Below are positions 9,212 through 18,364 of a DNA stretch of 64,000 bases, one piece after another. Below the pieces are notes generated by a model. The model ran no database searches. It saw only the letters and a list, made by a program, of their open reading frames with translations, and had not been told where the DNA came from. How positions within the stretch are numbered: position 1 is the stretch's first letter; the number at the start of each line of letters is the position of its first letter. A program made the position numbers and the translations under genes. Source of the stretch: Chromobacterium sphagni (GTDB lineage Bacteria > Pseudomonadota > Gammaproteobacteria > Burkholderiales > Chromobacteriaceae); the NCBI RefSeq assembly GCF_001855555.1, contig NZ_MKCT01000072.1, forward strand, positions 62,001-126,000. The letters are read 5' to 3'.

Positions 9212-9684
9212 GCCTTTAGCGCTCCGGCTGCCGGCGCGGAAAATCGCCGTCGGCATTCCATCCCTATCCTGAGCGACCGGCGCCGCAGTGGCCGGACCGG
9301 ATGCCGAGCGGCGCGCAATCCTCGTCAAGGCCATTGTCTATCTCAGCGTGGTAATGGTCCGCCCAGACCCATGCATGCACGATGCGGCCGCTGCCGCCCA
9401 GGATGATGGGCAGCCGGGTCGATTTCGTCCGGCGCATACCGGCGAGAGGACTGAGGCGGGTGGATTTCATGTCAATTGTCATGCCTAATATTTTTACCAA
9501 TGCATTGGGGATGACATTGTGTTTTCTCGGGCTTATCCTAGCGCATTCGTCAGGCGGCATCGACCGGTCATGGCGGCGTGAAAACAAGAAAATTGCCATT
9601 TTGAGGACACCGGGTGATCAAAGCCGCCGCGGCGATGGCGCCGCAGCGGCCAGGAGGGGAGACGGGTTTCAGGAAACAGACTAA
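9212..9684. other. intergenic region, no convincing gene
   Basis: 473 bases between the signalling cluster and an exported protein. Open frames exist on both strands (about 9264-9599 reverse, 9382-9684 forward) but have no good ribosome site and no family features. The centre (9470-9540) is AT-rich relative to the surroundings and may contain the promoter of the gene at 9685. I see no clear terminator for the cluster. Confidence 0.4.
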
Positions 9685-10293
9685 ATGGTTTCAAATAATT
9701 TGCAGGTAAGGCGGAAGATGCTCAGGTTGTCGCAGGCCGCGCTGTCGGGAATGGCGCTGGCGATTTTGTCGCTCGGCGCGGCCCAGGCTGCCGAGGCCGT
9801 GCAGCCGTACCGGGGGGCGCTGAAATGCCAGGCGCGGGGAATGGACGATGTCTGGCTGGATCAGCGCCTAGCCTGCATATCGCCGGGGCAGAAGTTCATC
9901 GTCAATGCCGCCGGGGCCAGCGGGCTACCGCGCGATGTGGCCTATGTGGTGAACGAGGCCATCTACGACAAGAATTTTTATCTGATCAATGACCGCAAGG
10001 TGCGCTACTACCAGTCCTTCCTGTGCGTGCGCAATGCGCCGCAGGGTATCCGGCCGCTATTTTTGTCCGGCGACCTCGCCAATGCGCTCAAGCTCAGCAA
10101 TCTGGATCAGAAGCCGGACGGCGTGGGGCCGACTTCGGTGAACATCGCCGGTGGCGACCGCGATGGCTGGGAAGCGATGCCATGCGATCCGGCCCGGCAC
10201 CCGCTGATCGTCGATTACGGCACCGGGATGGTGGTGTCGGTCAATCCGATGGCTTTGCCCGGTCTGAAGATTTACCAGCTGCCGTATCACTGA
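9685..10293 (+). CDS. exported protein of unknown function
   Basis: 202-aa protein with a positively charged start, a hydrophobic stretch (about residues 18-34) and a signal-peptidase-like site after AQA (AAQAAEA), so it is probably periplasmic or secreted. The mature part has four cysteines that could form two disulfides (in ALKCQ, RLACI, SFLCV and AMPCD). I do not recognise the family. The start is supported by AGGAAAC 8-14 bases upstream. It converges on, and overlaps by 7 bases, the SgrR-type regulator gene on the other strand. Confidence 0.7.
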   Translation: MVSNNLQVRRKMLRLSQAALSGMALAILSLGAAQAAEAVQPYRGALKCQARGMDDVWLDQRLACISPGQKFIVNAAGASGLPRDVAYVVNEAIYDKNFYLINDRKVRYYQSFLCVRNAPQGIRPLFLSGDLANALKLSNLDQKPDGVGPTSVNIAGGDRDGWEAMPCDPARHPLIVDYGTGMVVSVNPMALPGLKIYQLPYH

Positions 10294-11990
10294 GCTGGCG
10301 CGGCCGACATCCCCTCGGGCCGCAGCCAGACCGATTTGAAATCGAACCAGCCCAGGCTGTTGAGGCGGAAGTCCTCCATTTGCCCGGGGCCGTTCAGCCG
10401 CAGCCAGTTGTGGAACAGCGGCAGCAGCCAGTGTTGCTGCACCACGGCGGCGGACAGTTCGTGCGCATCCTGCTTGCCCTGTCGCCAGTTGTGCAGCCAG
10501 TCGTCAAGCGGCAAGCCGGATGCCAGGCAGCGGCGCAGCAACGGGGTGCCCAGCAGCCAGGCGGGGATGGCGTAGTCGGTGGAGCGGGTGAAGTTGACCG
10601 AGCCCAGCCACAGGTCGGCCTCGCCGCAGCCCTGCTCCCAGTCGCTGTAGCTGTGCTGCCGGCACTCCAGCTCCACCCGGTATGGCTGCAGGCAGCGCGC
10701 GATGGCGTCGGCTATCTGCTGGTATTCCGGATGTTGTTCGTAAAACGCCAGCCGCAGCCGCGTTAGTGGCGCCGCGGCGGCGATCGGCAGCGGCTTGGCA
10801 TGGTGCCAGCGCGGCAGCAGGCCGGAGGCGGCCACCCAGTACTGGCGCACCGCCGGCGCGGTTTGCTGCATGATGGCCAGCGGCGATAGCACCTGGGCCA
10901 GCCATTGCCGCGTGTCCTGTTGCCGCATTGCCGGCGCGCGGCCGTCACACAGCAGGAAGTACACGCCGGCTTCCAGCGACATCTCGGTCTGCGGGTGGAC
11001 CGGCCGCGGGTTGATTTCCACCGTCAGGTCGCAGATGCCGGGCGCGCCCAGTTCCAGTTCGTCGCCCAGTTTGGGCATCATCCAGATATCCACCTGGTCC
11101 AGCAGCGCGCGGTAGCCGAAGTAGTCGTCGAAGGCCTGCAGCGACAGCCGGTGCGCGCCGTTGGCCGCTACGCGGTACGGGCCGGTGCCCACTGGCTGCG
11201 AGGCGAAGCCGGGGCGTTCGGCGTGGTCGGCAGGCAGCATCAGCGCCGCGCTGTCGGCCAGCAGCCACGGCAGCCAGCGGTCGGGTTCGCTCAACTCCAG
11301 CGCCAGGCTGTGCGGCGCCAGGCGGCGGATGCCGCGCAGGTGCGAGAACAACGGCAGCGCGCGCAGCCGGCGCAAGGTGGCGGCGATGTCGTCCTGGGTC
11401 AGCTCCCGGCCATCGTGCCAGCGCACGGCGGGGCGCAGGTGGAAGTGCCATTCGGCGTCGCCATGCTGCTGCCAGTGATGCGCCAGATCGCCTTCCACTT
11501 CCCCTTTTTCCTCGTTTATCCGCGTCAGACCGTTGAAGATCTGGCTCACCAGGTGGCGCTCGGAGCGTCGCAGCGGCGTGCCGGGATAAAGATTGGGCAT
11601 CGGGCGGTAGTAGGGAACGCCCAGCAGCTGCCGGTCCTGGCTCCAGCGCCGGCCCAGCCTGGCCAGCAGGATGGCGGCCAGCTGCTGCGGGTCGTCGCCC
11701 AGCAGCGCCGCCGCCTGTTCCACCCGCCCCAGCTCCAGCAGCTGCGCCGCTTGCTGCCGCTGCAATTGCGCCATGCTTTGGGCGAAGCGCAATAGCGAGC
11801 GCTGGCCGCGGCCGGCGCGCGATTGCCAGTCCAGCCAGCCCCGCTGCTGCATTTGTGCCAGCAGGCTGCGCATGTGGCGGCGGGTGCAGTGCAGGATGTC
11901 CGCCAGTTGCTGCAGCGAGGTGGCGGCGTCCTGGCCGGCGAAGTGCTGGTACAGGCGGCTGTACTGTTGCAGAAGTCGTTGAGTCGGCAT
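10287..11990 (-). CDS. SgrR-family transcriptional regulator
   Basis: 567-aa regulator with an N-terminal winged-helix DNA-binding domain (about residues 1-105, ADILHCTRRHMRSLL recognition region) fused to a type-5 periplasmic-binding-protein fold (about 150-450, with GTPYRVAANGAHRLSL and the DDYFGY region). SgrR proteins sense a small molecule with this second domain; E. coli SgrR responds to sugar-phosphate stress. The ligand here is unknown, and no sgrS-like RNA or sgrT was seen beside it. It is divergent from the small ORF at 12079, and their 88-base gap is AT-rich. Confidence 0.85.
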   Translation of the reverse strand: MPTQRLLQQYSRLYQHFAGQDAATSLQQLADILHCTRRHMRSLLAQMQQRGWLDWQSRAGRGQRSLLRFAQSMAQLQRQQAAQLLELGRVEQAAALLGDDPQQLAAILLARLGRRWSQDRQLLGVPYYRPMPNLYPGTPLRRSERHLVSQIFNGLTRINEEKGEVEGDLAHHWQQHGDAEWHFHLRPAVRWHDGRELTQDDIAATLRRLRALPLFSHLRGIRRLAPHSLALELSEPDRWLPWLLADSAALMLPADHAERPGFASQPVGTGPYRVAANGAHRLSLQAFDDYFGYRALLDQVDIWMMPKLGDELELGAPGICDLTVEINPRPVHPQTEMSLEAGVYFLLCDGRAPAMRQQDTRQWLAQVLSPLAIMQQTAPAVRQYWVAASGLLPRWHHAKPLPIAAAAPLTRLRLAFYEQHPEYQQIADAIARCLQPYRVELECRQHSYSDWEQGCGEADLWLGSVNFTRSTDYAIPAWLLGTPLLRRCLASGLPLDDWLHNWRQGKQDAHELSAAVVQQHWLLPLFHNWLRLNGPGQMEDFRLNSLGWFDFKSVWLRPEGMSAAPAQ

Positions 11991-12078
11991 AAATGAGGAA
12001 ATTTATCTTATCAATTTCAGCAATTTTTTCTTCCTGTTATTAGCGTGACAATAACGGCTCCATGGCAAGGAGTCCAGC

Positions 12079-12300
12079 ATGAAAACCGATGATTTCGCCC
12101 GTTACTACCAAGACTATCTTTCCCGCCAGTCGTCGCGCTTCGGGATCTCTCCGCGGAGCGCCCTGATTCAGCTGGGCGACGTGATGCAGTGGCCATTGAC
12201 GGCTGATGGCGAGGATGAAAAAAAAGCGGCCGGTGAGACCCGGCCGCAACGAGAGGACGCGGAGAAACTTGCTGGCCCGCGGCTGCGGCGGGCCGGTTGA
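12079..12300 (+). CDS. small hypothetical protein with strong ribosome site
   Basis: A 73-aa frame starting 7 bases after a perfect AAGGAG. The first 45 residues look protein-like (KTDDFARYYQDYLSRQSS start). The remainder runs through the antisense chitinase terminator (A8 plus a GC stem) and becomes charged and low in complexity. Either the native end is fused into this terminator or the 3' part has drifted. I do not recognise the family. It is divergent from the SgrR-type regulator, which in other bacteria controls adjacent small genes. Confidence 0.45.
   Translation: MKTDDFARYYQDYLSRQSSRFGISPRSALIQLGDVMQWPLTADGEDEKKAAGETRPQREDAEKLAGPRLRRAG
12218..12247 (-). terminator. rho-independent terminator of the chitinase gene
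   Basis: On the reverse strand a perfect 8-bp stem GCGGCCGG / CCGGCCGC with a 6-base loop is followed by eight T residues. It lies 57 bases beyond the chitinase stop and inside the forward small ORF. Confidence 0.9.
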
Positions 12301-12303
12301 GGC

Positions 12304-14688
12304 TTACTTCAGATAGGGCAGATAGGGCGCCTCGTCGCGGATGGCGTACACCTTGCCGTTGAGGGTGACGGTGTAGTGGCTGGGGCCGGAAATCGGCAGG
12401 TAGTACACCACGTCCAGGCTGACACTCTGTCCGGCGCCCAGGCTCTGCCAGCTGGGCAGCTTCACCGATACCCGGTTGAAGTCGCCTTTCAGGCCGCCGA
12501 CATTGCTGCCGCTGTGGCCGGTGCTGATCACCTTGAGCCCGAAGCCCGACTGGTCGGCGATATTGGCCGGCGCCGAGGTCGGCACGTCGAACTGGAACTC
12601 GGTGCCGCCAGGCAGGGTGGTGCCGGAGCGGTTGGTAATGGTGAGCTTGGGATTGATCGGATAGTTGTTGTCGCCCAGCGCGAAGCCACCCAGGCTGAAG
12701 CCGACATCGATGGCCGCCGCCGGGGCCGGCGCGGCGTCGGCGCGGCGGGCGCTGACCTTGGCCGGCTGGCTGAAGGTGTTGTACAGCAGGTTGGTCAGGG
12801 TATTGCCGATGTAGTACTCGCCCTGGCCGTTGTTGCGCTGTGCGTTCCAGTCGTAGTCGCCGGCCAGCTCCCAGAACATCACGCCGCCGATGTTGTTGGA
12901 ATCGATCCAGGCCGCCTTCTGCGCGATCGACTGCTCATCCTCGGTGGACAGGAACACGTTCTTGCCGGCGTTCCACAGCCACGGCGCCGCCAGGGTGGCG
13001 TTGTAATTGCGCTGGTAAGTGCCGGTTAGCTGGTTGATCTGCTGGCTGGTGTCGATGCCGTAGGACGCGAGATAGCTGCCGGCGATGCCTTTTTCCAGGT
13101 TCTTGGCGTGCCACATCGGGTTGGAGCCGCCGGGGATCTCCTTGCCGTTGTCGTCCAGATCGTGCCAGATATTGTCTATCCCCACCGCGCCGTCGCCGCA
13201 TTCGGTGAGCCCCGTCGGGCAGTTACTGCCCACCGCGCTGCCCCACAGGCCATTGCTGCCGCCGATGACGTTCTTCCAGCCGCGGGTGTAGTAGGGCACG
13301 CCCATGTTGACGCGGGAGGACGGCAGGCCGCCGCGGTAGTAGTGGTAGGCCCAGTCGGTGTTGAGATAGCCGATATTGCCGTACTGCGCGGTGCCGTAGA
13401 CGTTCCAGAAGGTCAGTTCGGCGTCCTTGCCGTCGTCGTACAGCGCGGCGTTGGGGCCGACGAAGCGGTTCCACGCGCCGTGCAGGTCATACGACATCAC
13501 ATTGACGAAGTCCAGGTACTTCAGGCCCTGGAAGGTTTCCATGCCGCGCAGCAGGTAGCCGGAGGCCGGCACCGCGGCGGTGATCTGGTAGTAGTGGCCG
13601 TCCTGGGCTGCGGCGCGGTCCAGCCGGTCGCGCAGCGTCTGCAGCAGCGCGACATAGCCCTTGGTCAGCGAGCCCAGGCGCGCGTTGGAGAAGGTCCAGT
13701 CCAACGGGTTGCCGGCGTTGTTCATCGAGGTCGGGTATTCGAAGTCGATGTCCACGCCGTCAAAGCCGTACTTGCGCAGGAAAGCCACCGCGGAGTCGGA
13801 GAAGGCGTTGATGCCGGCCTGATTGACGCTGCCGTCGGCGTTGACGGTCATGCTGTAGAAGCCGCCGCTGGCCACGCGCTTGCCAGAGGCGTCGAAGTAG
13901 CCGCCGGTTTCGGCCCAGCCACCCACCGAGATCAGCGTTTTCACGCCGGGGAATTTGCGCTTGTATTGGGTCAGCAGGTTGAAATGGCCCTTGTATGGCA
14001 GGCTGGCGTCCATCTCGGCGCCGGCCACGCCGGGCCAGGTCATGTCGGTGGCCGGGTTGCCGGCTGCGCTGTCGTTGACCGACAGCTGGTTGTTGCCGTC
14101 CACATGGGCGAAGGCGTAGTTGATGTGGGTGAGCTTGCCCCACGGGATGTTGTTCACCAGATAGGCCGGGCTGCCGTCCTTGCCGGTGCGCCAGCTGGTG
14201 AAGTAGCCGATGATGCGCTTGCGGCTGCCGTTGGCCAGCTGTTCATTGCCGCCTTGCTTGTAGACCGCGCAGTAGGGCACGTCGACGCCGCTGGTCTGCG
14301 CCAACGCTTCCGGCCGACACAGCGCGTTGCCGGCGGGAGCGGGCACTTGCACCAGAGGCGGATCGGGCGGGGGATTGGGGTTGCCGCCGCCGCACTGGCC
14401 TATCAGTTGCCAGGGGCTGGCGTCGCCGGCCGCAGGGGTATTGCCCTGGGTCCACCATTTTGCCTGCCAGGTCTGGTTCTGGTAGCTGACGCGCTGGCCG
14501 CCGGTATAGACGGTGGCCGCGCTCCAGGTCGGATCGGTGCATGTGGCGTCGGCGGTCTTGACCAGCCAGGCGGCCTGCAGCGGCTGGAAGGGGCTGCCGG
14601 TGACGGCGCCGGTGCTGGCCAGCAGCGCGGCCCCGCCCAAGGCTCCGGCTGCCAGCCCGCCCTTCAAAAGCATCAGGGTTTTGCTCAC
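12304..14688 (-). CDS. secreted GH18 chitinase with chitin-binding domain
   Basis: Extracellular endo-acting chitinase, 794 aa. The GTG at 14688 is chosen because AGGAGG lies 6 bases upstream; the open frame extends 19 codons further without a ribosome site. Order: N-terminal signal-like hydrophobic segment (about 10-30); CBM5/12 chitin-binding domain about 50-97 (WSAATVYTGG to AKWWTQGNTP); Pro-rich linker; GH18 barrel about 145-650 with the catalytic motif DGVDIDFE and acid/base E317; C-terminal beta domain of about 130 residues. It fits the strongly chitinolytic Chromobacterium lifestyle. In C. violaceum chitinases are quorum regulated (established); no convincing CviR site was seen here. 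Confidence 0.95.
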   Translation of the reverse strand: MSKTLMLLKGGLAAGALGGAALLASTGAVTGSPFQPLQAAWLVKTADATCTDPTWSAATVYTGGQRVSYQNQTWQAKWWTQGNTPAAGDASPWQLIGQCGGGNPNPPPDPPLVQVPAPAGNALCRPEALAQTSGVDVPYCAVYKQGGNEQLANGSRKRIIGYFTSWRTGKDGSPAYLVNNIPWGKLTHINYAFAHVDGNNQLSVNDSAAGNPATDMTWPGVAGAEMDASLPYKGHFNLLTQYKRKFPGVKTLISVGGWAETGGYFDASGKRVASGGFYSMTVNADGSVNQAGINAFSDSAVAFLRKYGFDGVDIDFEYPTSMNNAGNPLDWTFSNARLGSLTKGYVALLQTLRDRLDRAAAQDGHYYQITAAVPASGYLLRGMETFQGLKYLDFVNVMSYDLHGAWNRFVGPNAALYDDGKDAELTFWNVYGTAQYGNIGYLNTDWAYHYYRGGLPSSRVNMGVPYYTRGWKNVIGGSNGLWGSAVGSNCPTGLTECGDGAVGIDNIWHDLDDNGKEIPGGSNPMWHAKNLEKGIAGSYLASYGIDTSQQINQLTGTYQRNYNATLAAPWLWNAGKNVFLSTEDEQSIAQKAAWIDSNNIGGVMFWELAGDYDWNAQRNNGQGEYYIGNTLTNLLYNTFSQPAKVSARRADAAPAPAAAIDVGFSLGGFALGDNNYPINPKLTITNRSGTTLPGGTEFQFDVPTSAPANIADQSGFGLKVISTGHSGSNVGGLKGDFNRVSVKLPSWQSLGAGQSVSLDVVYYLPISGPSHYTVTLNGKVYAIRDEAPYLPYLK

Positions 14689-15134
14689 TCTGTCCTCCTG
14701 TTTTAGTGATGGTAGTGATGGTGCGGCGGTGAAAGATGCGGCCACTTGTATTTAAGTGGTATTAACAAATGGAATGTAGTGGTTAGGATTAAAAATGCCC
14801 CTGTTCTTTTTGTCAGGTGTGCTTGAAATCATCGCAATTGAAGGAGTGGCCCGAGGCGTCGCCTTGGACTGACAGGCTGGACTAGAAAGGGCGTGTGCGG
14901 TTTTGTTGCGCGGCATCGACCCGTTTGGCCGGCGGCGGACGCGGCGAGGGAGTGGAAGGGAAATCGCCAGGCTGGGACGGAAAAGTGTAGCGCGCCTACG
15001 TCACATTGCCGGGAGGGCCGGCAAATGGAGGCAGGATGGCGTGGGCGACAGTAGGTAAATTACATACCAGATACAGACCATCCGGCAGGGGCTGTCAGGA
15101 GGTTTTCCAGCGGGCGGAGCCCGCCGGGAGGGGC
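14689..15134. other. intergenic region upstream of chitinase
   Basis: 446 bases between the chitinase start and the TerC-like stop, both on the reverse strand. The right end contains GC-rich inverted repeats after the TerC-like gene without a T-run. The left third (14750-14830) is AT-rich and should contain the chitinase promoter. No gene is apparent. Confidence 0.5.
14742..14759. promoter_or_regulatory. inverted repeat upstream of chitinase, possible operator
   Basis: CCACTTGTATTTAAGTGG has 6-bp perfect arms (CCACTT / AAGTGG) and lies about 55-70 bases before the chitinase GTG, within the AT-rich leader. The position suits an operator or an early transcript structure. No regulator can be named. 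Confidence 0.3.
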
Positions 15135-16214
15135 TCAGTGGTGCGGCGACATCGGGTGGTGATTGGGCGCGGGCAGGAAGCCCTGGCTCAGCAGATGCCA
15201 GGCCAGCCAGGCCAGCGCCAGCGCGCCGATGACGGTCGCCGCCATCACCAGCGCCTTGAGCGGCGGACTGAGGCTGGCGTCGCCGGCTTCTTCGCTGTCC
15301 GGCGCCGCGGGCTGATTGGGCGCTGTGAGCGCTGCGGGCTCCGGTTCGGTGGCCGGGGCTTTGATTTGAGGCGTGGCCTGGCGGACGGCGACGGACTCCA
15401 GGGGCTCGGCGGCGCCGGCAGGGGCGGAGGGGGGGGCACCCGCGATGCCGGCCTCGCCCAGCATGGCCAGGCGGCGGGTGAGCGGGGAGAGCAGTTGCAG
15501 CGGCGGCATGGCGGGCAGGGAGCGGCGCTGTTCGCGGATGATGCGGCTTTCGACGATCACGAACACGGCGGCGAGCAGCGGCACCGCGATCTGCAGCGCC
15601 GGGGCCTGCGCGGCCACCCAGTCGCTCCACAGCGGATCGGACACTGCCAGGCTGCCAGCGAGCCAGCCCAGCACCGCCGCGCCGGCGGGGATCAGCAGCG
15701 GGTAGCCGTCCATCAGCCTGGCCAGCAACAGGCTGCCGTACATCAGCAAGGGCACGCTGAGCAGCAGGCCGAAAAGCAGGAACAGCAGGCTGCCCTGGGC
15801 GGCGGCGGCCAGCGCCACCACATTGTCCAGGCTTAGCGCCAGGTCGGCGCTCACCACCAGCATCACCGCGTTCCACAGCTGCCGGCTGTGCCCGGCCTGT
15901 TGCGCCAGCTGCGCGCCGTCGTCGCCCGCGCCGTCTTCCCCCAGCAATAGCTGTATGGCGATCACCAGCAGGACGGCGGCGCCTATCAGCTTGAGCATCG
16001 GCACCATCAGCAGCACGCCGGTGAGGGCGGTGAGCAGGAGGCGCAGCGCGATGGCGAAGCCGGTGCCCCACAGCACCGCGCGGCGGCGCAGCTCGTCCGG
16101 CAGCGCGCGGCAGGCCAGCGCGATCACCAGCGCGTTGTCGCCGCTGAGGATCAGGTCGAGAAACGAGACCTGGAAAGTCAGGCCGAAGGCGTGGGCTAGG
16201 CTGTCGGGTTCCAT
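15135..16214 (-). CDS. TerC family integral membrane protein
   Basis: 359-aa inner-membrane protein. The first 225 residues have about seven membrane segments and the paired TerC motifs FLDLILSGDNALV and LALSLDNVVALAA, whose acidic residues are conserved in the family. TerC/YjbE/Alx relatives export manganese or act in metal loading of exported proteins (family knowledge). The C-terminal 130 residues are a low-complexity Ala/Pro-rich tail followed by one more membrane segment (about 326-345), unusual for the family. It is last in the operon hflK-like, hflC-like, NRAMP-like, TerC-like, 21 bases after the NRAMP-like gene. Confidence 0.85.
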   Translation of the reverse strand: MEPDSLAHAFGLTFQVSFLDLILSGDNALVIALACRALPDELRRRAVLWGTGFAIALRLLLTALTGVLLMVPMLKLIGAAVLLVIAIQLLLGEDGAGDDGAQLAQQAGHSRQLWNAVMLVVSADLALSLDNVVALAAAAQGSLLFLLFGLLLSVPLLMYGSLLLARLMDGYPLLIPAGAAVLGWLAGSLAVSDPLWSDWVAAQAPALQIAVPLLAAVFVIVESRIIREQRRSLPAMPPLQLLSPLTRRLAMLGEAGIAGAPPSAPAGAAEPLESVAVRQATPQIKAPATEPEPAALTAPNQPAAPDSEEAGDASLSPPLKALVMAATVIGALALAWLAWHLLSQGFLPAPNHHPMSPHH

Positions 16215-16235
16215 GGATTCATCCAGTATGAGGCG

Positions 16236-17489
16236 TTAGCCCAGGCTGCCGACCAGGCCGGAATACAGGCTGAAGCCGGCGACCAGGACAAACAGCGCCG
16301 CCAGCAGCAGGCGGTAGCCGCGCCCGGGCTTCAGCGGCGGGGGGAGCTCGCGGCTGGCCAGCCAGTACAGTCCGGCCAGCATGACCGGCAGCAGCAAGGC
16401 ATTGGCGACCGAGGTGGCGATGGACAGCTTGACCAGATTGACGCCCGACGACACCAGCGCGCCGGTCACCATCAGCATCGCCGCGAAGCTGCCGTAGAAC
16501 CACGGGGCTTCCAGCGGATGTTTTTCCAGCGATTCGCGCTTGCCGGCCAACTCGCCCAGCGTCCAGGCGCTGGACAGGCACACCACGATGGTGGCGACCA
16601 GCGCGCCGCCGGACAGCGCCAGCGCGAACAGCAGCTTGCCGCCGGTGGGGCCCAACAAGAGGGTGAAGCCGCCGGCGATTTGCGGGATGGTGTCCAGGCT
16701 CTCGCCGCCGGCGCCGTTGCCGAAGGCTGCCGCGGCGGCGATCAGGATCCCGGCGGTGATCACCTGGCACAAGATGGCGCCGATCAGCGTGTCCAGCCGC
16801 GCCGGTTTCAGGTCGGCCAGCGTCAGTCCCTTGTCCAGCATCGCCGACTGCTGGTAGCACAGCGTCCACGGCATGATGCAGGTGCCAATGTTGGCGGCGG
16901 CGAGCAGCAGGAAGTCGTGGTTGCCCAGCGGCAGCTGGGTGAGCTGGGCCAGCATCTGGCCGGGATCGGGCCTGGCCAGCCAGGCTTCGGCCAGGAAGGC
17001 CAGCTCGAACACGCCCAGGCCAATGGCGATGCGTTCTACCGAACGGTAACTGCCGGTGCAGACCATAATGAAAATCAGCGCACACAATAGCCCTATGGTG
17101 TGCCACACCGGGATGCCGAACAACTGGCCGACGCCGGCCAGGCCGCTGAGCTGGGTGGCCAGCGCCCCCAGGCAACTGGTCAGCAGCAGGGCTGCCGAAG
17201 CCAGTTCGGCGCGACGTCCCCAGCGCTGGCGCACCAACTCGCCATAGCTTTTCCCGGTGCCCAGCGCCAGCCGTATCGTCAGCTCCTGCGCCATGTAGAG
17301 TAGCGGAATCAAGAGCAGCAGCAGCGGCAGCATGCGGTAGCCCCAGTGCGCGCCGCTCTGCGCCGCGGCGATCACGCTGCCAGTTTCGGTATCGGCCAGC
17401 ATCACCACCAGGCCGGGGCCGATGGCTGCCAGCAGATGGCGCAGTCGGCGCAGCGTGGCGGCTTGCAGCAGCATGCCGGCTTCGCTCAT
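16236..17489 (-). CDS. NRAMP-like divalent metal transporter with altered metal motifs
   Basis: 417-aa polytopic protein with about eleven hydrophobic segments and an NRAMP fold signature (IGPGLVVML at the start of TM1). The canonical DPGN metal-binding motif of TM1 is replaced by D33-T-E-T, and the TM6 MPH motif reads IMPWTL. This suggests a member of the NRAMP-related transporters with different ion preference, though a gene of changed function is possible. Its start overlaps the stop of the HflC-like gene by 4 bases, and a TerC-like gene follows, so metal and membrane quality-control functions appear co-expressed. Confidence 0.8.
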   Translation of the reverse strand: MSEAGMLLQAATLRRLRHLLAAIGPGLVVMLADTETGSVIAAAQSGAHWGYRMLPLLLLLIPLLYMAQELTIRLALGTGKSYGELVRQRWGRRAELASAALLLTSCLGALATQLSGLAGVGQLFGIPVWHTIGLLCALIFIMVCTGSYRSVERIAIGLGVFELAFLAEAWLARPDPGQMLAQLTQLPLGNHDFLLLAAANIGTCIMPWTLCYQQSAMLDKGLTLADLKPARLDTLIGAILCQVITAGILIAAAAAFGNGAGGESLDTIPQIAGGFTLLLGPTGGKLLFALALSGGALVATIVVCLSSAWTLGELAGKRESLEKHPLEAPWFYGSFAAMLMVTGALVSSGVNLVKLSIATSVANALLLPVMLAGLYWLASRELPPPLKPGRGYRLLLAALFVLVAGFSLYSGLVGSLG

Positions 17490-18364
17490 GGCTTGGCCCC
17501 GGCTGGGCCGTTCTTCAGATCATGCAGCAGCGCCGAATCCGGCGACAGCACCAGCACCGGCGAGGAGTCGGCGAGCGACTGGCGGTAGGTCTGCAGCGAG
17601 CGGTAGAACTTGTAGAACTTGGGGTCGCGGCTGAAGGCCTGGGCCAAGGTGCGACCGGCCTCGGCGTCGGCCTCGCCATGGGTGATGGCGCTTTGGCGCT
17701 GCGCCTCGGACAGGATCACGGTGCGGTCGCGGTCGGCCTTGGCCTGGATCTGCTGCGCCCATTCCGCGCCCTGGGCGCGCAATTCCTTGGCTTCCTGCTG
17801 GCGCGCCGATTTCATCCGGTCGTAGATGGCCTGGCTGGTTTCCAGCGGTAGGTCGGCGCGGTGCAGCTGCACCTCGGTCACCTCCAGGCCCAGCGGGCGG
17901 GCGCGTTCGGTCACCTCCTGCTGGATGCGCGCGACGATGGCGAGGCGGCGCGGCGACAGCAGGTCGGAGAGCGGCGCCTTGCCCAGCTCGCGCCTGAGCG
18001 AGGTGCTCACCAGCTGGGTCAGCTGCGCGCGCGCCTGCTCCTCGGTGCGCAGCGCCTGGTAGAAGCGCAGGGTGTCGGCGATGCGGTAGCGGGTGTAGGT
18101 TTCCACCTCCAGCCGCTTCTCGTCGCCCAGGATCACCTGTTCCGGCGGCGGCGCCAGCATCTGCAGTCGGGTGTCGTAATACTGCACGCTGTCTATCAGC
18201 GGCCACTTGAACTTGAGGCCGGGTTCGCTGTTGACGTCCACCGGCGCGCCCAGCCGCACCACCAGCGCCTTTTGCCCCTCGTTCAGCGTGTATTGCGCCG
18301 ACAACGCCAGCCACAGGCCGGCGATGCCCGCCGCCCAGCCGATTCCGCGCCATTGCCTGTTCAT
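17486..18364 (-). CDS. HflC-like SPFH protein
   Basis: 292-aa SPFH/band-7 membrane protein with one N-terminal anchor (about residues 8-24) and a periplasm-facing SPFH domain followed by a coiled coil rich in Ala/Glu (about 180-240). HflC forms a cage with HflK around the FtsH protease. The start at 18364 overlaps the stop of the HflK-like gene, as in true hflKC pairs. The linked genes are metal transporters, not hflX or hfq, so this is probably a second, paralogous pair rather than the housekeeping hflKC. Confidence 0.85.
   Translation of the reverse strand: MNRQWRGIGWAAGIAGLWLALSAQYTLNEGQKALVVRLGAPVDVNSEPGLKFKWPLIDSVQYYDTRLQMLAPPPEQVILGDEKRLEVETYTRYRIADTLRFYQALRTEEQARAQLTQLVSTSLRRELGKAPLSDLLSPRRLAIVARIQQEVTERARPLGLEVTEVQLHRADLPLETSQAIYDRMKSARQQEAKELRAQGAEWAQQIQAKADRDRTVILSEAQRQSAITHGEADAEAGRTLAQAFSRDPKFYKFYRSLQTYRQSLADSSPVLVLSPDSALLHDLKNGPAGAKP

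Noticed and set aside
9264-9599. 111-codon reverse ORF in the gap after the signalling cluster
   Set aside because: No ribosome site, no recognisable protein features, and the sequence looks like an arbitrary open frame in GC-rich DNA.
14869-14884. CTGACAGGCTGGACTA upstream of the chitinase as a CviR box
   Set aside because: Only 9 of 12 fixed positions of the recalled consensus and no symmetry at the right end; expected by chance in this length of GC-rich DNA.
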